Assembly: GCA_039602395.1 (NCBI GenBank)
Contig: JBCNJP010000013.1
Span: forward strand, 22,519,254-22,583,253
Length of the DNA: 64,000 bases
Origin: Deinandra increscens subsp. villosa
Taxonomy: Eukaryota > Streptophyta > Magnoliopsida > Asterales > Asteraceae
Direction of reading: 5' to 3'
Part shown: piece after piece, positions 1 through 13,189 of the stretch
Layout of the letters: each line of letters starts with the position of its first letter
Numbering within the stretch: position 1 is the first letter of the stretch
Made by a program: the position numbers and the translations under genes
Notes under the pieces: model-generated
The model's input: only the letters and a program-made list of their open reading frames with translations
Databases searched by the model: none
Told to the model about the DNA's origin: nothing

Positions 1-1148
1 ATATTGATTTCTTGATTTTGTAAACATGCTATATTAGTAAATACTATACTTTCGCGTTATTTGATAATCGCTCGGATTTGGCAACGTGCCATCCTCGAAT
101 CGTTCCGAATTGCATGACCCTCGTCATTCCTAGTCAACGTCATTCGTTTTTCATCGTTGCTTTAGACTTAGTCGTTTTTCTATTTGACACACACTTATGT
201 ATATATGCTCGTTAGGTGGTTGGTAGAGTACACAAGACCTGCTATTTACGACATGCTGTCGTTATGTATCTGGAATTGCTGTGCACCCGAAGGTGAGTTT
301 CACGGCCCCGTTTTACTGTTTTAAATCCTGTTGGGGGAGATTAACATGCAAACACTTGAACTATTAGATAATTATATCACCTGAATGATAGTGGCACACT
401 TATGATAAAGTCCTCACTTTTTGAGTTACTGTCAATGTGACATCAGCGGGAACTTATTTGGTAGATCTACTGGGCCTGACAAGCCCCACCCGGGTCATTC
501 GCGCTGACTCGATTGGATATCGAACGGGTGTTATATACTTCTTAGTCTTAACGAGGCACAATTGAACTGTCAAGCTTCAGTAACTGGATAGCTAGTTTAT
601 CTAGTCAAACGTGCACTGATTTCTTGAAAATAGCCTAGCTAGCTATTGATATATTATCTGGATTTTTATTAACTGAACTTGAGCATGACCTTGAACTGTT
701 GTTGAACAGTCAACCTTGAACTTAAACTTGAACTGTCGAGGAACAGTTGATTTACACTGAACTCGGACTGTTGTTGAACAGTCGATTTACATAACTGGAA
801 CTGTTTTTGAACTCATAAACCTCTGAACTCACCAACCTTTGTGTTGACACTTTTTAGCATGTTATTCTCAGGTTGCAGATGATCGAGTATTACGAGTACA
901 CATGCATGAGTCTTGAAACACTTTTAATGTCTTTGAACAAGCCACGTCACCTTGGGTGACAAAGATTTTACATAAGTACTTTTATTATATTTACGCTTCC
1001 GTATTTGTAAACTCTGAATTTATATTATAATGAAATACGAAACGTTTTTATTAATTATTGGTCGTTTGGTGTAACTAATGGACGGCGATCCTGGTTTGTC
1101 ACGCTCCCTGCGGTGGTTATCGTGTGTGGGATTTTTGGGGGTGTGACA
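1..1148 (+). repeat. 5' LTR (partial) of Ty3/gypsy-type element A
   Basis: The stretch aligns base for base, without indels, to 17294-18441, the end of the 3' LTR of the same element. I noted five substitutions in 1148 bp. It ends in TGTGACA and is followed after four bases by a tRNA-Met-type primer binding site, which fixes the right LTR edge. The window opens just after the (TA)n tract seen in the 3' copy, so the left part of this LTR lies outside. Between 680 and 800 it holds repeated GAACTGTT / GAACAGTC motifs. The long LTR, the TGTGAC start of the partner copy and the PBS suggest a Tekay/Del-type chromovirus relative, by analogy with element D. Confidence 0.88.
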
Positions 1149-1152
1149 GATT

Positions 1153-1170
1153 GGTATCAGAGCCATTGGT
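1153..1170 (+). promoter_or_regulatory. Primer binding site of element A (tRNA-Met type)
   Basis: TGGTATCAGAGCCA lies four bases after the LTR end. This is the complement of the 3' end of initiator tRNA-Met, the usual minus-strand primer of plant LTR retrotransposons. Confidence 0.9.
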
Positions 1171-4100
1171 TACAGCGAACTAAGATTCGTCTTAGACTGT
1201 AACAGTTTTGCATTAGTTGCACACCTAAACATTTTTCTCATGCATCGTGATACTCGCTCCTACACGCAACTGGTTTACGATGTCATTTACATCATCCATT
1301 CCCTTTATACTCACGGCAAGAAGCCGGTTAATCTAGATTCACTTTCGTTAACCTCTTTGAGTCGTGTATCTCCTCGTTAACATCCATGGATGATGAGACG
1401 TCGAATCATATCACAGAATCGCATCTTCACTCTTGACGAGTCGTTTGCTGCTCGAGATTATTATAGAGTAAAGGATTGGGCGTAGTACCTAGACATTAGA
1501 CGAGTGCTTACTTAGGAAGGTGGTGTGATACCTCTTTCTGTTCTTAAACCTTTTACTCCTAGTGTGTGATATTATTGTTGAACCTGACCTACCTACATCG
1601 CTGAACTCTCATGCTCAGGAAACGTAATCATGACGTGCTAATAGTGCGATCATTCAACTTCAGTAGTGTAAGCCTTGTGTGGATTCAAGTGGTTTCTTAT
1701 GGGGACACTTGTGTCTGCCTTCGTTATCCTGATCTTTTCACATTTGCTATGATCTTCTAAGATCTTTCCTTTCTCATTTCTATCGCATGGTTGCGTTGGA
1801 ATTAAGCAACTTGAATGAGACTCTTATAAACTAAACAATACCTGATGTGTATTCATTGATTTTTTTTCTCTCATATATATCTGATTGGTGAACAAGTCGG
1901 TATGCGTGATAAACCCTATTCAGATCCTATTGAGCTAAATTCTGGTTGACTCACCTCGGGTGGGTCATTCCAATTAAAGCGAACATTTTATTCTCAAAAC
2001 TTACCTCTTTACCAAATTATAGGCAGGACAACTTTGGGTTAGTGACCACATTGTGGATATCTCATATGTACCACACCATACCTGGTAGCTGAAGTAAGAG
2101 GAACTAGGGTTATCATATAAAGTAAATTATAGTTACGGGTGCACACGTAAATGTAATTTGCAGTATATAGAAATCCCGGAGAATTCTACTAGGCAAGCCA
2201 ATGGTTGTATTGGGAGCAAATTCCTGTAATTTTTTTTTCTCGTGGCATTGAATGTTGAACATGTTGAACTCAACCGGATGATCGGAGTCATCTATCTTTG
2301 TAAACGTTATCGCGTATGATCTTATCTCTCCTACATATGGATCCTAATCTTTTCGAGAACTCTTTTGAAACATATTATGAATGCTAGTCCTGACTTAAAT
2401 GACAAATTTTTCTTGACTACGAAAACTCTTGATGAAATCTTTGAATGGTTTGAATTTACATTGAATCATAATTCTAATTTCACGACTTTACCAACCATAT
2501 CAATCCCTAGAACTTTACAATCGTGAGACAACTCAGATATACATTCACTGGACGAATACCCAGGAAACAGTAGATAAACGGGTTATATAAATTCATATAT
2601 CGCAAGCACTGTAACATATTTCTTGGCTGAAAACTCTTGTGAAGTTACCCTCTGAAGATTCATACTCCCTGATTTTGTTGTGCGAACCAATACTTGTTGC
2701 CAGCAACATCGACACGGTTGTACAAATCGCCTACCCCACCAAGCATATTTATCTCTAATGGGGCTCATGTTAGTGAGAATCCTTCCTGACTTTCAAACTA
2801 ATGACTCCCAGTTTTAACGTAAGAACTATTCCGATTGATCTCATGAGCCTTAACTATCGATTTTGTTTGCATAATTCAACCTTTCATGATTTAACAACCG
2901 GCAATTTCTGATTCTCGTGCTTTGTAATCCTTTATGTCTTGGATAAGCTTCTAAGCTTGGAACCGAAGGGTGTTACACTTTTGGTTAGTTTTTCTACTAG
3001 TTAACACCATTGATGATAAGACGGCCTTGAGTTTTAATCACAGTAAAAATACCAAGCTTTATATGGAAACTCTATTTGCACCCATCGAGCGTGAACTTCT
3101 TGTTATTGTTAGCTAACTGTGCGATCAAACTATATTTACCCTTTTTACACATTGAGTACACCAAGTTATCCATACATTTTGTATATTTATTTACACCCCT
3201 CTCATAGAAACTATCGATAAATTTCTGGTACGCGAATCCTCATCGTCATTTTCCAAAAAAAAAAAACTTTCATTGATGAACCTCCAGCTTGAACTTAAAC
3301 CTTTTGGCGTGTTTAAATTTTGATCATCTTGAAATTTGAAGCTTTAGGATATCCTTACTGCGCGTGCCAAACTCTCGACGATCTTCGCTAAAATGGCAAA
3401 CCATACGCATCTTACTCATATTGTGGATGGAAATACCTACACCTTTGTTTATACAACGTATTGAAGTTTTAGTCTCTCGCCCCTTTACATCTAAGCGTAT
3501 GGGAGAAACTTGGCGTCCTCTATTTCCGATAAAAATATCCAATGTGGTTTGACTAATATCTAGTAATGGTGGGTGGCTGGTACGCCTTCAAGGTGCTGGT
3601 AGTGTGGTGGGTTAGCTGCGGTACACCCTATATATAAACATTGGTGGCACGTTGAATGTGGGACTAGTACCGGACCAAGGATTGACTTAGACTCATACCC
3701 AGGAGCCTCATCTTGGGAAACTCCACCTAGCAGGGCTAGGTCCTCGATAAAACTACTTAAGGCTATTTTCTCCGAGATAACAGATATCCCTTATGTATTC
3801 TTACCAAAAGAGACGTACACAAAATAATCAAACTTCATGCTTTCAATTGTTCGAGTCTAGAAGAAAACTTTTCTTAAGCGAATTTTCTGCCATGATTTAG
3901 ACGCGAGTTCTGACTCAGATGAACATTAACGTTTTGAAAACCAGAGATTTTCCCTTATGAATGACGAACCACCTGATCGAATGATCAACTCCAATTTTTA
4001 GAAGCATGTGTTAAGAAGTAGATCGACTTTTGTTTAAGGGACATTGCTTTTGGGTCAACTGCCTTGTTTTTGATGAACTCTCTGGCACTCACTGAGGTGA

Positions 4101-6256
4101 TAGGTCTGATCCTTTTCTATGGAACACCCGATTTGATCTTTTGACTCGCGGTAAACCTGTACGGAACCCTAGCAAAGACGCATATGTACAGGCAACCCAA
4201 ACCAAATCCACCTTTGAACATCCTGATGTTTTGTGTTTTGTAGAAGTCCTTTTACAACCCTTTCGTACTTTATCTTACATTCGAGAACCATTTGAACCGA
4301 AGTTTGAAAGCATAACACATTAAGATCTAGAAAACCAAGGAGGTTGGGCACCCTGGTTGCTTAAAAAAAAAAGATTTCTCTAACGAGACGTATGCTCTAT
4401 CGGATTGTATAATCCTTGACATGTTCATCTCGATATCTCTTTACGCGAATTCCTTATCGAATCCTGTCAAGCACACTATAGGTTTCTCTCTGAAATTTTA
4501 TGCTATCCACTACGTTATTTGCATCTTCCCTACTGGTACCTTTACCCGTGCTAGTTTAAACTCACATATCATTCTTGGAATGTATAGTTTCGGTTATCAT
4601 AAGCTGGTTATCTGATCGCTTACGAGAATTCACAAACAAAACCGTTGGCGCTCTTCATTTTAAATTTGCTATTCTCCTGCTTGATAAGCACCTTTCGATA
4701 TTCGGCACCTGATAGTTTACACTTTGTTTTGTTGAATTTTCGCCCTTATTTTTGGATTCTTTAGCAAGGTAATACGCATGATGATATGTTATATGATATT
4801 GAATTCCAAATTGAATTTTTAACCTAATTGTCTATGTGATTGCTTGAATAATTTCTAATAGAATTAAGTAATTATTTTCTAAAATAAACTACTACATGTT
4901 ACCTTTAAAATGGCAATGGGCTCTTGATTTGGATTTCTCTTTAAGACCTCAGTCCTTTTGTCACAAAATCAGTGTGTTACAAGTTATGTTTTAGCATGAT
5001 AGCAACAATTGAACCATTTTAACCATGATAAATAGTTTGTTCGCTTCTGAACTTCTCATGAGAAATGCTTATAAAACATACGTGTTTATGCATGCTAAAA
5101 ATTGAGAATCTTATCCTATGTTTAAGGTATATAAATTGATCAATCATTCTGGTGCTGGCTTAAACACAAGTGGCGTAGAATAGCATGATTAGTTATGCGT
5201 AGGAAACGTGTTAGGAACCAGAAAATGATATGCTGTGAATGTATTAATTTGATTGGATATGAAAACCATACACCATACAAGGTCCTAAATCTCCTACCTC
5301 GGTGGGAATGACAAGACTGTGTGAAGTTGCCCCGTTAAATTTGCACCGTAAGGGTTGTGTTGGTTAGTTTATGAACTTACATGCTATAGATATGTCATGT
5401 TAGGGTCGTATGCTAGTACATAAGGTATTGTGACAATTGTATGCGTTGTATGGTAAAACCTTCATGATAGATTGCATGCTAGTACTCTTCGACCGCATTA
5501 ACCTTTAAAAGAAATCTTGGTAGAAACTCGTATGCTATCTGAAACGTTATTGCATGAAAGGTGAATTTGAATGTTATTATGAATCATGTGAAGTTAATCA
5601 GCCATAACCTCATAAAGTACTAAATGAACCAATGGGTCCTCATGAATACTTGATAAGCCTTGTGTAATTCTATGCTAGTTGCTAACTCCCAGGTAAAGTC
5701 TAGACGTTTACATTTTCGGTACACGATGGGTCTATTAAACAAACTCCGATTGACCTGACTCACACACAATCTTCTCATGCTCAAATTTATTTCTCTTCGA
5801 TTCACCTGGGTTATTGGTGAATGCGAACTCCTTAATTAAAAACGAGACACGACGTGGGAACCTCACTCCCAGCATTGGGTACAATAGCCGGAAACTACTC
5901 GGATGTATTATGATTGTTCTTCATATTGAAATCTTGATTTAAGCTACTTATGTTATCATGTCACTCTGTTCGGCCTGGTCACGCAACACGATTCCTGAAG
6001 TACATTTGTTCAACTCCTCTTGTAAGAAAACCTGATAAGAAAATCACTTTCTATACTTTCCATTAGAATTCCTTTCGAAAACATCTAAACATTTGGCATC
6101 TTCTCAACATTTGGTACACATTCTTGACTATAACATCTATCACTCCATTTGGAGTAGGAAACCTGAATTCTTTCGGTATGCTACTGTTAATTCGACTCTT
6201 AAATCAATTTTCACTGATTTAAATTTCGGGACGAAATTCTTTCAACAAGGGGATGA
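1171..6256 (+). mobile_element. Internal region of element A, no readable gag-pol
   Basis: About 5.1 kb lies between the PBS and the first polypurine tract. All six frames are broken by stops, and no gag, protease, reverse transcriptase or integrase motif can be read. A few short open stretches (for example 4141-4323 and 6093-6401) have no recognisable domain. Since the LTRs differ by only about 0.4 percent, recent decay cannot explain the missing coding region. The element was probably already non-autonomous (LARD-like) when it inserted and was mobilised by proteins of a relative. Confidence 0.7.
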
Positions 6257-6262
6257 TGTGAC
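6229..6262 (+). promoter_or_regulatory. First polypurine tract and LTR-start motif of element A
   Basis: A GGACGAAATTCTTTCAACAAGGGGA block is followed by TGA and TGTGAC, the typical end of a Tekay/Del-type internal region. A near copy follows about 106 bp later. The 3' LTR may begin at 6257 or 6363; the 5' LTR start that would decide lies outside the window. Confidence 0.65.
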
Positions 6263-6335
6263 GACTGAGAATTTTTTTTCTCTTCTTTTCTTTGTGTCTA
6301 GCTCATTAACTTTACCGCGTTACGCAATTTTCGAG

Positions 6336-6368
6336 GACGAAAATTCTTCAACAAGGGGATACTGTGAC
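6336..6368 (+). promoter_or_regulatory. Second polypurine tract and LTR-start motif of element A
   Basis: This near repeat of the 6229-6262 block (GGACGAAAATTCTTCAACAAGGGGA, then TAC and TGTGAC) offers an alternative 3' LTR start at 6363. Element D has a similar duplication before its 3' LTR, and there the second copy is the true junction. Confidence 0.65.
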
Positions 6369-7660
6369 AATACGACTTTTCAGGTCATTTCCTGTCATTA
6401 ACTGAACGTAAATCGTATTAAATGTTGTGTGAACATTTATGTTTTGACTGTGTTGACTTTAGCAAATTAGGGTTTTGTATAACCATCACTATACGAGCAT
6501 GCACTTAAGTATATACGTTTGATATTCTATGATTTCATGTAAATCATGTGTTGTGATTCCTTGTGAACGTTCTGTCATTTCATGTGACAAGTTAACTTAT
6601 GATTCTATGTGATATACGTATATATATTCACACGATTTATTTTATAATTTTATGTGACAACGTGTCATGGAATTATAAGTATTGTTATATGGAATTATGT
6701 GAATTAAATCTACGATTTTATGAGATATATATATATATATATATGTATATATATGCACACCGTATTTTATGATTTTGTGTGAGTTATACGCATATAGTTG
6801 TGATTTTGTAGTTATCATTTTATGTGAACTCAGTAGATATTTACGAGCTTATATATATGATTTTATGTGAACTAATTAGGGTTTACATCTTACACACACT
6901 ACACGTCAATTTTATCTGGAAAAACACACGTACTTTTCACCTTCTTTGTCAATCCAGTTAACTCCGTTAATGAATTTAACTATTTTCAAACCCTAGGGGT
7001 AACCTTGTTAACATTCCAAACTCATTTTTCTAGTTACCTAAACCCCAAGGGTTAACTTTGTTATTACCTAAACAGTTCACCACCTTGTAATATCTTGAGG
7101 GATTATAGTTGCAAATTCCTTATACTTGATTAATTGTCATTTCGGTTACAACATTGAAGGAACCCGATCAATTGCCTTTCAACCAATGCTAGTTATGATC
7201 CTAATCAAGTATCATCATCATTTTCATTTTGCAACAAACGAAAGCATACACAAAACCCCTCTCTGCTCCTTCTCGTTCTCTTTGATTCGGCGACACAAGA
7301 ACCGTTTCGGTTTTTTTTAATCATCGCTATCATCCACTCTACACCACCATCGACCACCATTCTGCACTCGGGTACCATCGTGAAGCAACCGGAATCGATT
7401 GGGAGTCATGTTCGTGATCGAGTTTCGAGTTCGTTTCGGATCGGTTTCGGCATCGAAAATAACGGATCATCTTTCAACTCTAACTTGAGGTAACATTTTG
7501 ACTATGTTTTCTTCGTTTCCTGTATGCTCGAATCGCCTATTTATGTTTTTCCGGCGACCGGAACAACCTCCGGCGAATTTAGGTTCATGGTGAGAAAGAT
7601 GATGACGCTGTGGGATACGTTATGTATTTGTTTTGCTGGATAAAAACCAAACTCGGAATG

Positions 7661-7715
7661 TAGCCCAGTGGCGAGCCGTGTGACCTGCTATCCGCAAGGT
7701 CGCCGGTTCTAACCT
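7661..7715 (+). other. tRNA-like sequence with pol III A and B boxes (first copy)
   Basis: TAGCCCAGTGG at 7661-7671 fits the A-box consensus TRGYNNARNNG at every position. GGTTCTAACCT at 7705-7715 matches the B-box GGTTCRANYCY with one mismatch, at a spacing normal for tRNA genes. I cannot fold a full cloverleaf, so this is a tRNA-derived (SINE-like) remnant rather than a tRNA gene. Confidence 0.5.
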
Positions 7716-7819
7716 TGGCCACTGCGTTTACTTTTTAAACATTTTTCTGTAACCCGGATCTGGCTTCCTCAGATGATTAAAACCGTTGCTGAATGACAAT
7801 AAACCAAAATAAAGTTTCA

Positions 7820-7871
7820 GCCCATTGGTCAGTGCTTTGTTCTTGGATCGAGAGGTCTCGGGTTCGAACCC
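7820..7871 (+). other. tRNA-like sequence with pol III boxes (second copy)
   Basis: CAGCCCATTGG near 7819-7829 resembles an A box (two mismatches), and GGTTCGAACCC at 7861-7871 is a perfect B box. It lies about 155 bp after the first tRNA-like block, and both open with AGCCCA-TGG. They may be two related tRNA-derived modules within the LTR. Confidence 0.5.
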
Positions 7872-8469
7872 GGTTGACCTTTTTGTTTTTATGTTTTGTT
7901 ATTTTTGCAACTTTGGACATTTAATTTATTAAGAACTTGTATAAAATGGTTATTTAGGAATATCAAAACACGTAAACTGCGTAAAAGGTTTGTTAATTGG
8001 ATTATCTCTTTAATTTGATAAAAATATAGTTTTGAATAATTATGGAAATGTATTTAAATATTTAGTATGGATTCTCGTGTGTAAATATTATGTATTTTAC
8101 GAAAATAAATATGTAGACATACACACTTAATTATTTAAAACTCATGGATATTTTGTATAAATGATATGAATAAACATTATTTGTTTTATAAATTCTTTGT
8201 TTATGCAATTATGCATCAGGTTATATATATAGATACACACACACACACACACATATATCTATACTACTATATAATACATATTGATCAAAATGGCATTTTT
8301 GTAATATAGGCGTCTTAAAATTAAGACGCTTACAACTAACCAAGCATAATGTACAACACTTTAATGCAATCCCAAACTATTCTTCACTTGGTTCTATTGG
8401 AACGAACATTTGACCTGGACTTTTTGAAGGGGCGACCTTTTCTGAAAAAACAAAAAAACGCATGTTGAA

Positions 8470-8870
8470 AACAGAGAGGATGCAGCGAATCTCCCTTTTG
8501 AGGGTGATTTCAGTATGCTTTTTATGCAACCCAGAATTGCAGTGATAGCCTTTCAAAACCCTGGTTTTCTCACACAGACGCGTTATCCTATTTCTGGTAA
8601 TGGTTTCAGAGATCTTTCCTCGCTAAACTTTTACTCAGGACCCTAATCCGACCAAGATGGTGAAGAAAACACAAATCGGACGGCTCCTTTGATTGGGAAA
8701 CCTAATCCGACGATGCAGAATCCGTTCTCTGGTTTGGTTCACACGGATTCATCTCATTTTGACGAGGATTTAGCTTTGGTTGAAGTGTATAAACTCATAC
8801 CATATTCGACTAATTTGCCACATCCACCTGCTTTCAAATTTCAATATTTTCTGGTAATTTGATTTCAATT
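8470..8870 (+). other. Possible captured 5' gene fragment in Helitron 1
   Basis: This stretch reads like a 5' UTR and first exon. A start codon at 8715 opens a frame of roughly 50 codons (beginning MQNPFSGLVH) that ends soon after an AT-rich intron-like stretch begins. I do not recognise the peptide. It could equally be chance. Confidence 0.25.
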
Positions 8871-9958
8871 TATATTTTTTCTTATTTTGGGGTTAAATTG
8901 AACGAGTTCTTGTTTGATTTTTGATTGTTAGTGTGTTTCTTATGGCTTATATTTTGTTTTTCTTCTGATCTGTATCTAAAATTTTTTGTTGCTGCAGGTA
9001 TTTGTGTTTGTTCGATTGTCCGTGTGCTTTGCTGTAACCAGAGCTAATTTCCATGCGATTTTTTAATTTCTATAATTTTCCATGCGATTTTTTAATCTGA
9101 TTTTTGTTTTGTGATTCAAGCTCCCTCAATGAGAATCGGAGTTTGAGGTACATTTCCTCTCGATTCCATCTGTAGATGTTTGTGATTTATGTTTTATAAG
9201 TAGAATCTGATTCAAATAGTTCAAACATCTTCAGCTTTTTTTATATTTTGAACCCAGCAGCTGTGTTTTATAACTTAATTTTTATTGCTGATTTGTTATA
9301 TAGAGGTGGAATGAGTTATGGTAAACGTGGCTGAAATACTCTAAAATTGTCAACGAATTTTCTCGGTGACTTGATGTTTTGATTGTCAGTGATTTTGTTA
9401 TAAAGAAATGTTTCAAACTGGGACTTTATGGTAACAAGTGACTTCTGTTTTGACCTATCTTTTTAGTGGATTTGATGTTTAGATGATGCTTGATTTGGTG
9501 AAGAAGGAGTTTTTAGATTTGAAACTGGTGCATATATGGGAAGTAATATCATATGGCCACTGCACACAAGGGACTGTTTTTTGTAATTGGCCCTGAGTAG
9601 GGTAATACTTCCTGTTTTGACCCATTACTCAATCCACCTTATATATTACATGTTTATACTGATGATTAAAAAATAGTTAAGTGAAATTGTCTCATAAATC
9701 TTTTGTTTGTGTCAATCATATTAAATTTGTTGGTTTCACTTGTGAATCGAAATACTCAACTGTGAATGACAGTTTGGATGCATGTGAATCCTTTTAAGAG
9801 TTCTAAGTTTCATATATGTCTTTTTTTTTTTTTAAATTTCATAATGTAATATATGCCCTTTCGAATCCTGTTAATATCATATTTACCCATCTTGATTTGA
9901 GAATCGAAGTGAACATGAGTATTTGACTGTTTTCAGTCTGATTTGTTTTTGTTGCAGC

Positions 9959-10046
9959 AAGCAGAAGCTAGAGCTAAAAACAAGGAAACCGAGTTTCGAT
10001 GAGAGAAATTTGCAGCTTCAAGCATCATCATCTGATTTTGCAAAGG
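9959..10046 (+). pseudogene. Candidate captured exon in Helitron 1
   Basis: A TTGCAG acceptor is followed by an open frame reading KQKLELKTRKPSFDERN and onward for about 29 codons, then a GCAAAG/GTATGA donor. T-rich intron-like sequence lies on both sides. This is the pattern of a gene fragment picked up by a Helitron. I cannot assign the parent gene. Confidence 0.35.
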
Positions 10047-11458
10047 TATGACTTTGACTTTTTTACTCACTCACACCTACAGAAACACACACAATGATTA
10101 GTATAATTCTTGGGTTGCTTGATTTGATCTTGGGTTGCATTGCATCTTAACTCCTGTCATTTCTATTTGAGTATTGGGTTAAAAATCATTTTGGCATATT
10201 TCAGTTTTGTTTGGGATGATGCTCCTGTTATTGCAAATCAGTGCCTATTTCTACTTATTTTGGATATCAAATCCATTTAATTTTTAGGAATCTATAGTTT
10301 GTAAACTAGGTTCACCACATTTAAAAAATGATCATACTCCGAACTTTTACCTATCTTCATACTGTTTAATCATCATCATTCAGTCCTTTGGTCCCTTCGA
10401 AACATCACCACCAAAAAGATTCCCAAAATTTTGTCAAGATTTGATCAGTGTTTGGGCACAACAAAACTGGTTCTTATGTCATAATATAGGGGGTAGTTTA
10501 GTATTAGCTAGCTGCAACAAAATTGACTGTAGTTACTTAACATAAACATGTGCAACATGTCCAAGTTGCATTAGTATAAAGAGATAACTTTCCCACCGGG
10601 ATCCCCATCCCCTGTGATAAGTTCTAATAGTTAACACACTTAAAACATGTCATACATCTCAGTTTTTCTGATTGCTTTTTAACTTACCCGTTTCAATTTT
10701 AATCGAAGCGTTCTGTTTCAACCCATTTTATCCATCCCTCATTATCCAAATTGTATGACTTCACCCATATGCATCACCAAACTAATTTCCACCATTTCAG
10801 TCTATTCATTTTTAAATTTGACACGTCCCTCATTATCCATTTTTTAAGACTTGAGTACTTGACCCGTACGGCTCTTACCAAACTAATAATTAGCCTCAAC
10901 ATTGTAAAATTTCATATAATTGTTTTGACTGACATTACCCGTTTCCCAACTGATATTTTATGTTAAATGTATCATATATCTCATAAATCATATCCATATT
11001 AGTCAATTAAGTTTCCATTTCTTTTTGGTTATATCTCAGATTGTGATAATCTATGATAATCTGTTTGCTTAAACTTCAATTTAAATCATGAACTCATTGA
11101 TGGTTTTTACTTTATACTTAAAGTTGCTATTATATATTATATTAATATTAAGTCAAGGGTAATAAAAAATTAAAAATAATAATTAAATTTCTAATATTAA
11201 ATAGAAGGATTAGTTTGACCATAGAACATGTCTTCTGGAATTTAGTGGCCAAATTCTAAAATTTGCCTGTGCATACCCAATTTACCCTAAATGTATTTAC
11301 TTAAATTCTTAACTCTCTTGATCTATCTATGGTGGTTGATAATTGATATTTCCAGAATAATAAACATCAGCTCTTTAGTTGTGTACCTTTTATACTATAA
11401 GAAATTGACAATGAATGCATGAGATTTTAGTTTTAAGACCAGATGTGCTCTTTGGTAT

Positions 11459-12048
11459 TGTTGGGAATCGAGATTCCGACCCAACATGATTTGGATAGAT
11501 GTGATTAATACTCAACGGCCACTTAACGTCTACCGTCCCAACAACACGGTGAAGAACATGACAACTCAAGACACAAGACTCAACTAAAGAAGATGGCTCT
11601 AGTGAATATTATTTATTGTTTAAATATTGTCACTAGTTGGTAGTTTTACTATTATGCCCTTAGTGAGTTTGTAGTATATATAGCAAGTCTTTCTCATGTG
11701 AAAGACTTGATGATGAGTGATACTTTGAGAGAGAGTTAGTCATGGTTCTTTGAAGCTTGTCGAGGGTTCATGAACTCACCTAGTAAGTTCATGATACCCG
11801 GGAATGTGTGGGGTAGGTAAAATGTAATCATTCGATTATCTTTAGTTATCTATCATTCCACCTTGTTTATCTATCTATCTTGTTCTTCATATATCCATGT
11901 TTACACTAGCTTTGCTCATCATCATCATCACATCTCAAACACCATCGTGTTCATATCCGGGTGTTCATTTGTTTTCTCAAAAACGAGTTACACAAAGACT
12001 CGATCCGCTTCCGCAACCAAGGTATTTGGTCACCACCTCGGTTTTTCA
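11459..12048 (+). repeat. 5' LTR of the nested element
   Basis: It runs TGTTGGGAATCG to TTTTTCA, 590 bp. It contains a TATA-like GTATATATAGC near 11689. It matches 14883-15472 throughout. Confidence 0.95.
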
Positions 12049-12050
12049 AT

Positions 12051-12066
12051 TGGTATCAGAGCCATG
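12051..12066 (+). promoter_or_regulatory. Primer binding site of the nested element
   Basis: TGGTATCAGAGCCATGG begins two bases after the LTR end. It is complementary to the 3' end of tRNA-Met. Confidence 0.92.
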
Positions 12067-13189
12067 GTCGAGAAAATTGCAACCTCACGGTTGATTTCTC
12101 AACTTTGTGCTCAGATACTTGTTTTTGTAAACAAATGGAGATGTAAACTTTTTAGAAAGATTTTGAATCCCCTCCATGTCTTTCAAAGTTTTTGAAAAAG
12201 GTCTTTGAATTTTTCTTAAATAGAATAGTCAAGATCTATTTATTCAAATATTCTTAAGTTTTTGAAGAATTTCATTTGGGTTCTTGTGTTTAACTTTGTT
12301 AAATACAAAGTGGGTTTTTGATTACATATTCTTTCAAAATCCATACCCAGATCTTCATAACTTACTGTTGTTTTGTTCTCACATGTTGAATCATGTTTGC
12401 ATTAAAATTTTAAAAGAAAAAGAAAATAGAGAATCTTGTGCACATGGTTTGTATCTTCGAGACTTACAATTACTGTCCACTTTACCACTTTTATCATCTT
12501 GACTTTTATAACAAAAGGTTATTTACCTACATTTGGTTAAAGTCAAAAGATTGTGTGTCAAACTCAATTTGCTTTAAAGCTTTTTACTTTTCTTGAGTTC
12601 CACAAAAGGTAAAGTCATTCTTTTATCCAATTCTTTTTCATGTCATCAAGCAACCTAATGTCCCATCTCCACATTCACATTTTTCAAAGTCAACCATTGT
12701 ACTCTCTCTCTCTGTTGAAAATTAGAAGAACAAAAATATACACAAATATTGAGTGAGTTACAGGTTTAATTAAAGAAGATGATGAACTCAGAAACACGAA
12801 CACGAGACTGCAGCTCGAGATCGTTCGTATACCCGTTTCTGTTCGGTTCAAGAATGATATCATTGGATCGAGAAAAATACTTCGATATGGATCAACCGTG
12901 TTCAAGTTCGTGTTCATAGATCCATATCAGGGTTTCTTAAGGTGACAAGGTGATAAAGACAATGGAAAAGACGATGATAATAGGGTTTGGGAAGGAAGAT
13001 GACACTGAAGGTTGTACGCGTGTATCGTTCCTATCCAGGTTATGAACGATTCTCAGTATAGGGTTACGACGAAGAAGAAGATGATTAAGTGCTTAGATCT
13101 GGGTTTAAGCAACTCTTTCGTGATTAGGGTTTCCAGGTGCTCACACGATGAAGAATTCAGGTAACGTCGTCCGGATCTTGACGCTTAAC

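Larger units (their letters stand above)
6363..8257 (+). repeat. 3' LTR of element A, left part (before Helitron 1)
   Basis: This AT-rich non-coding LTR sequence starts TGTGACAAT and ends in a CA/TA dinucleotide run, where Helitron 1 inserted between A (8257) and T (17257). Together with 17257-18441 it gives an LTR of about 3.1 kb. It contains two tRNA-like blocks with pol III box motifs at 7661-7715 and 7820-7871. No ORF of note is present. Confidence 0.7.

Noticed and set aside
7661..7735. Functional tRNA gene
   Set aside because: No full cloverleaf or acceptor stem can be drawn; only the promoter boxes are tRNA-like.
11863..12195. 110-codon frame with HHHHH, repeated at 15287-15487
   Set aside because: It lies in the LTR and crosses into the PBS; both copies exist only because LTRs are duplicated.
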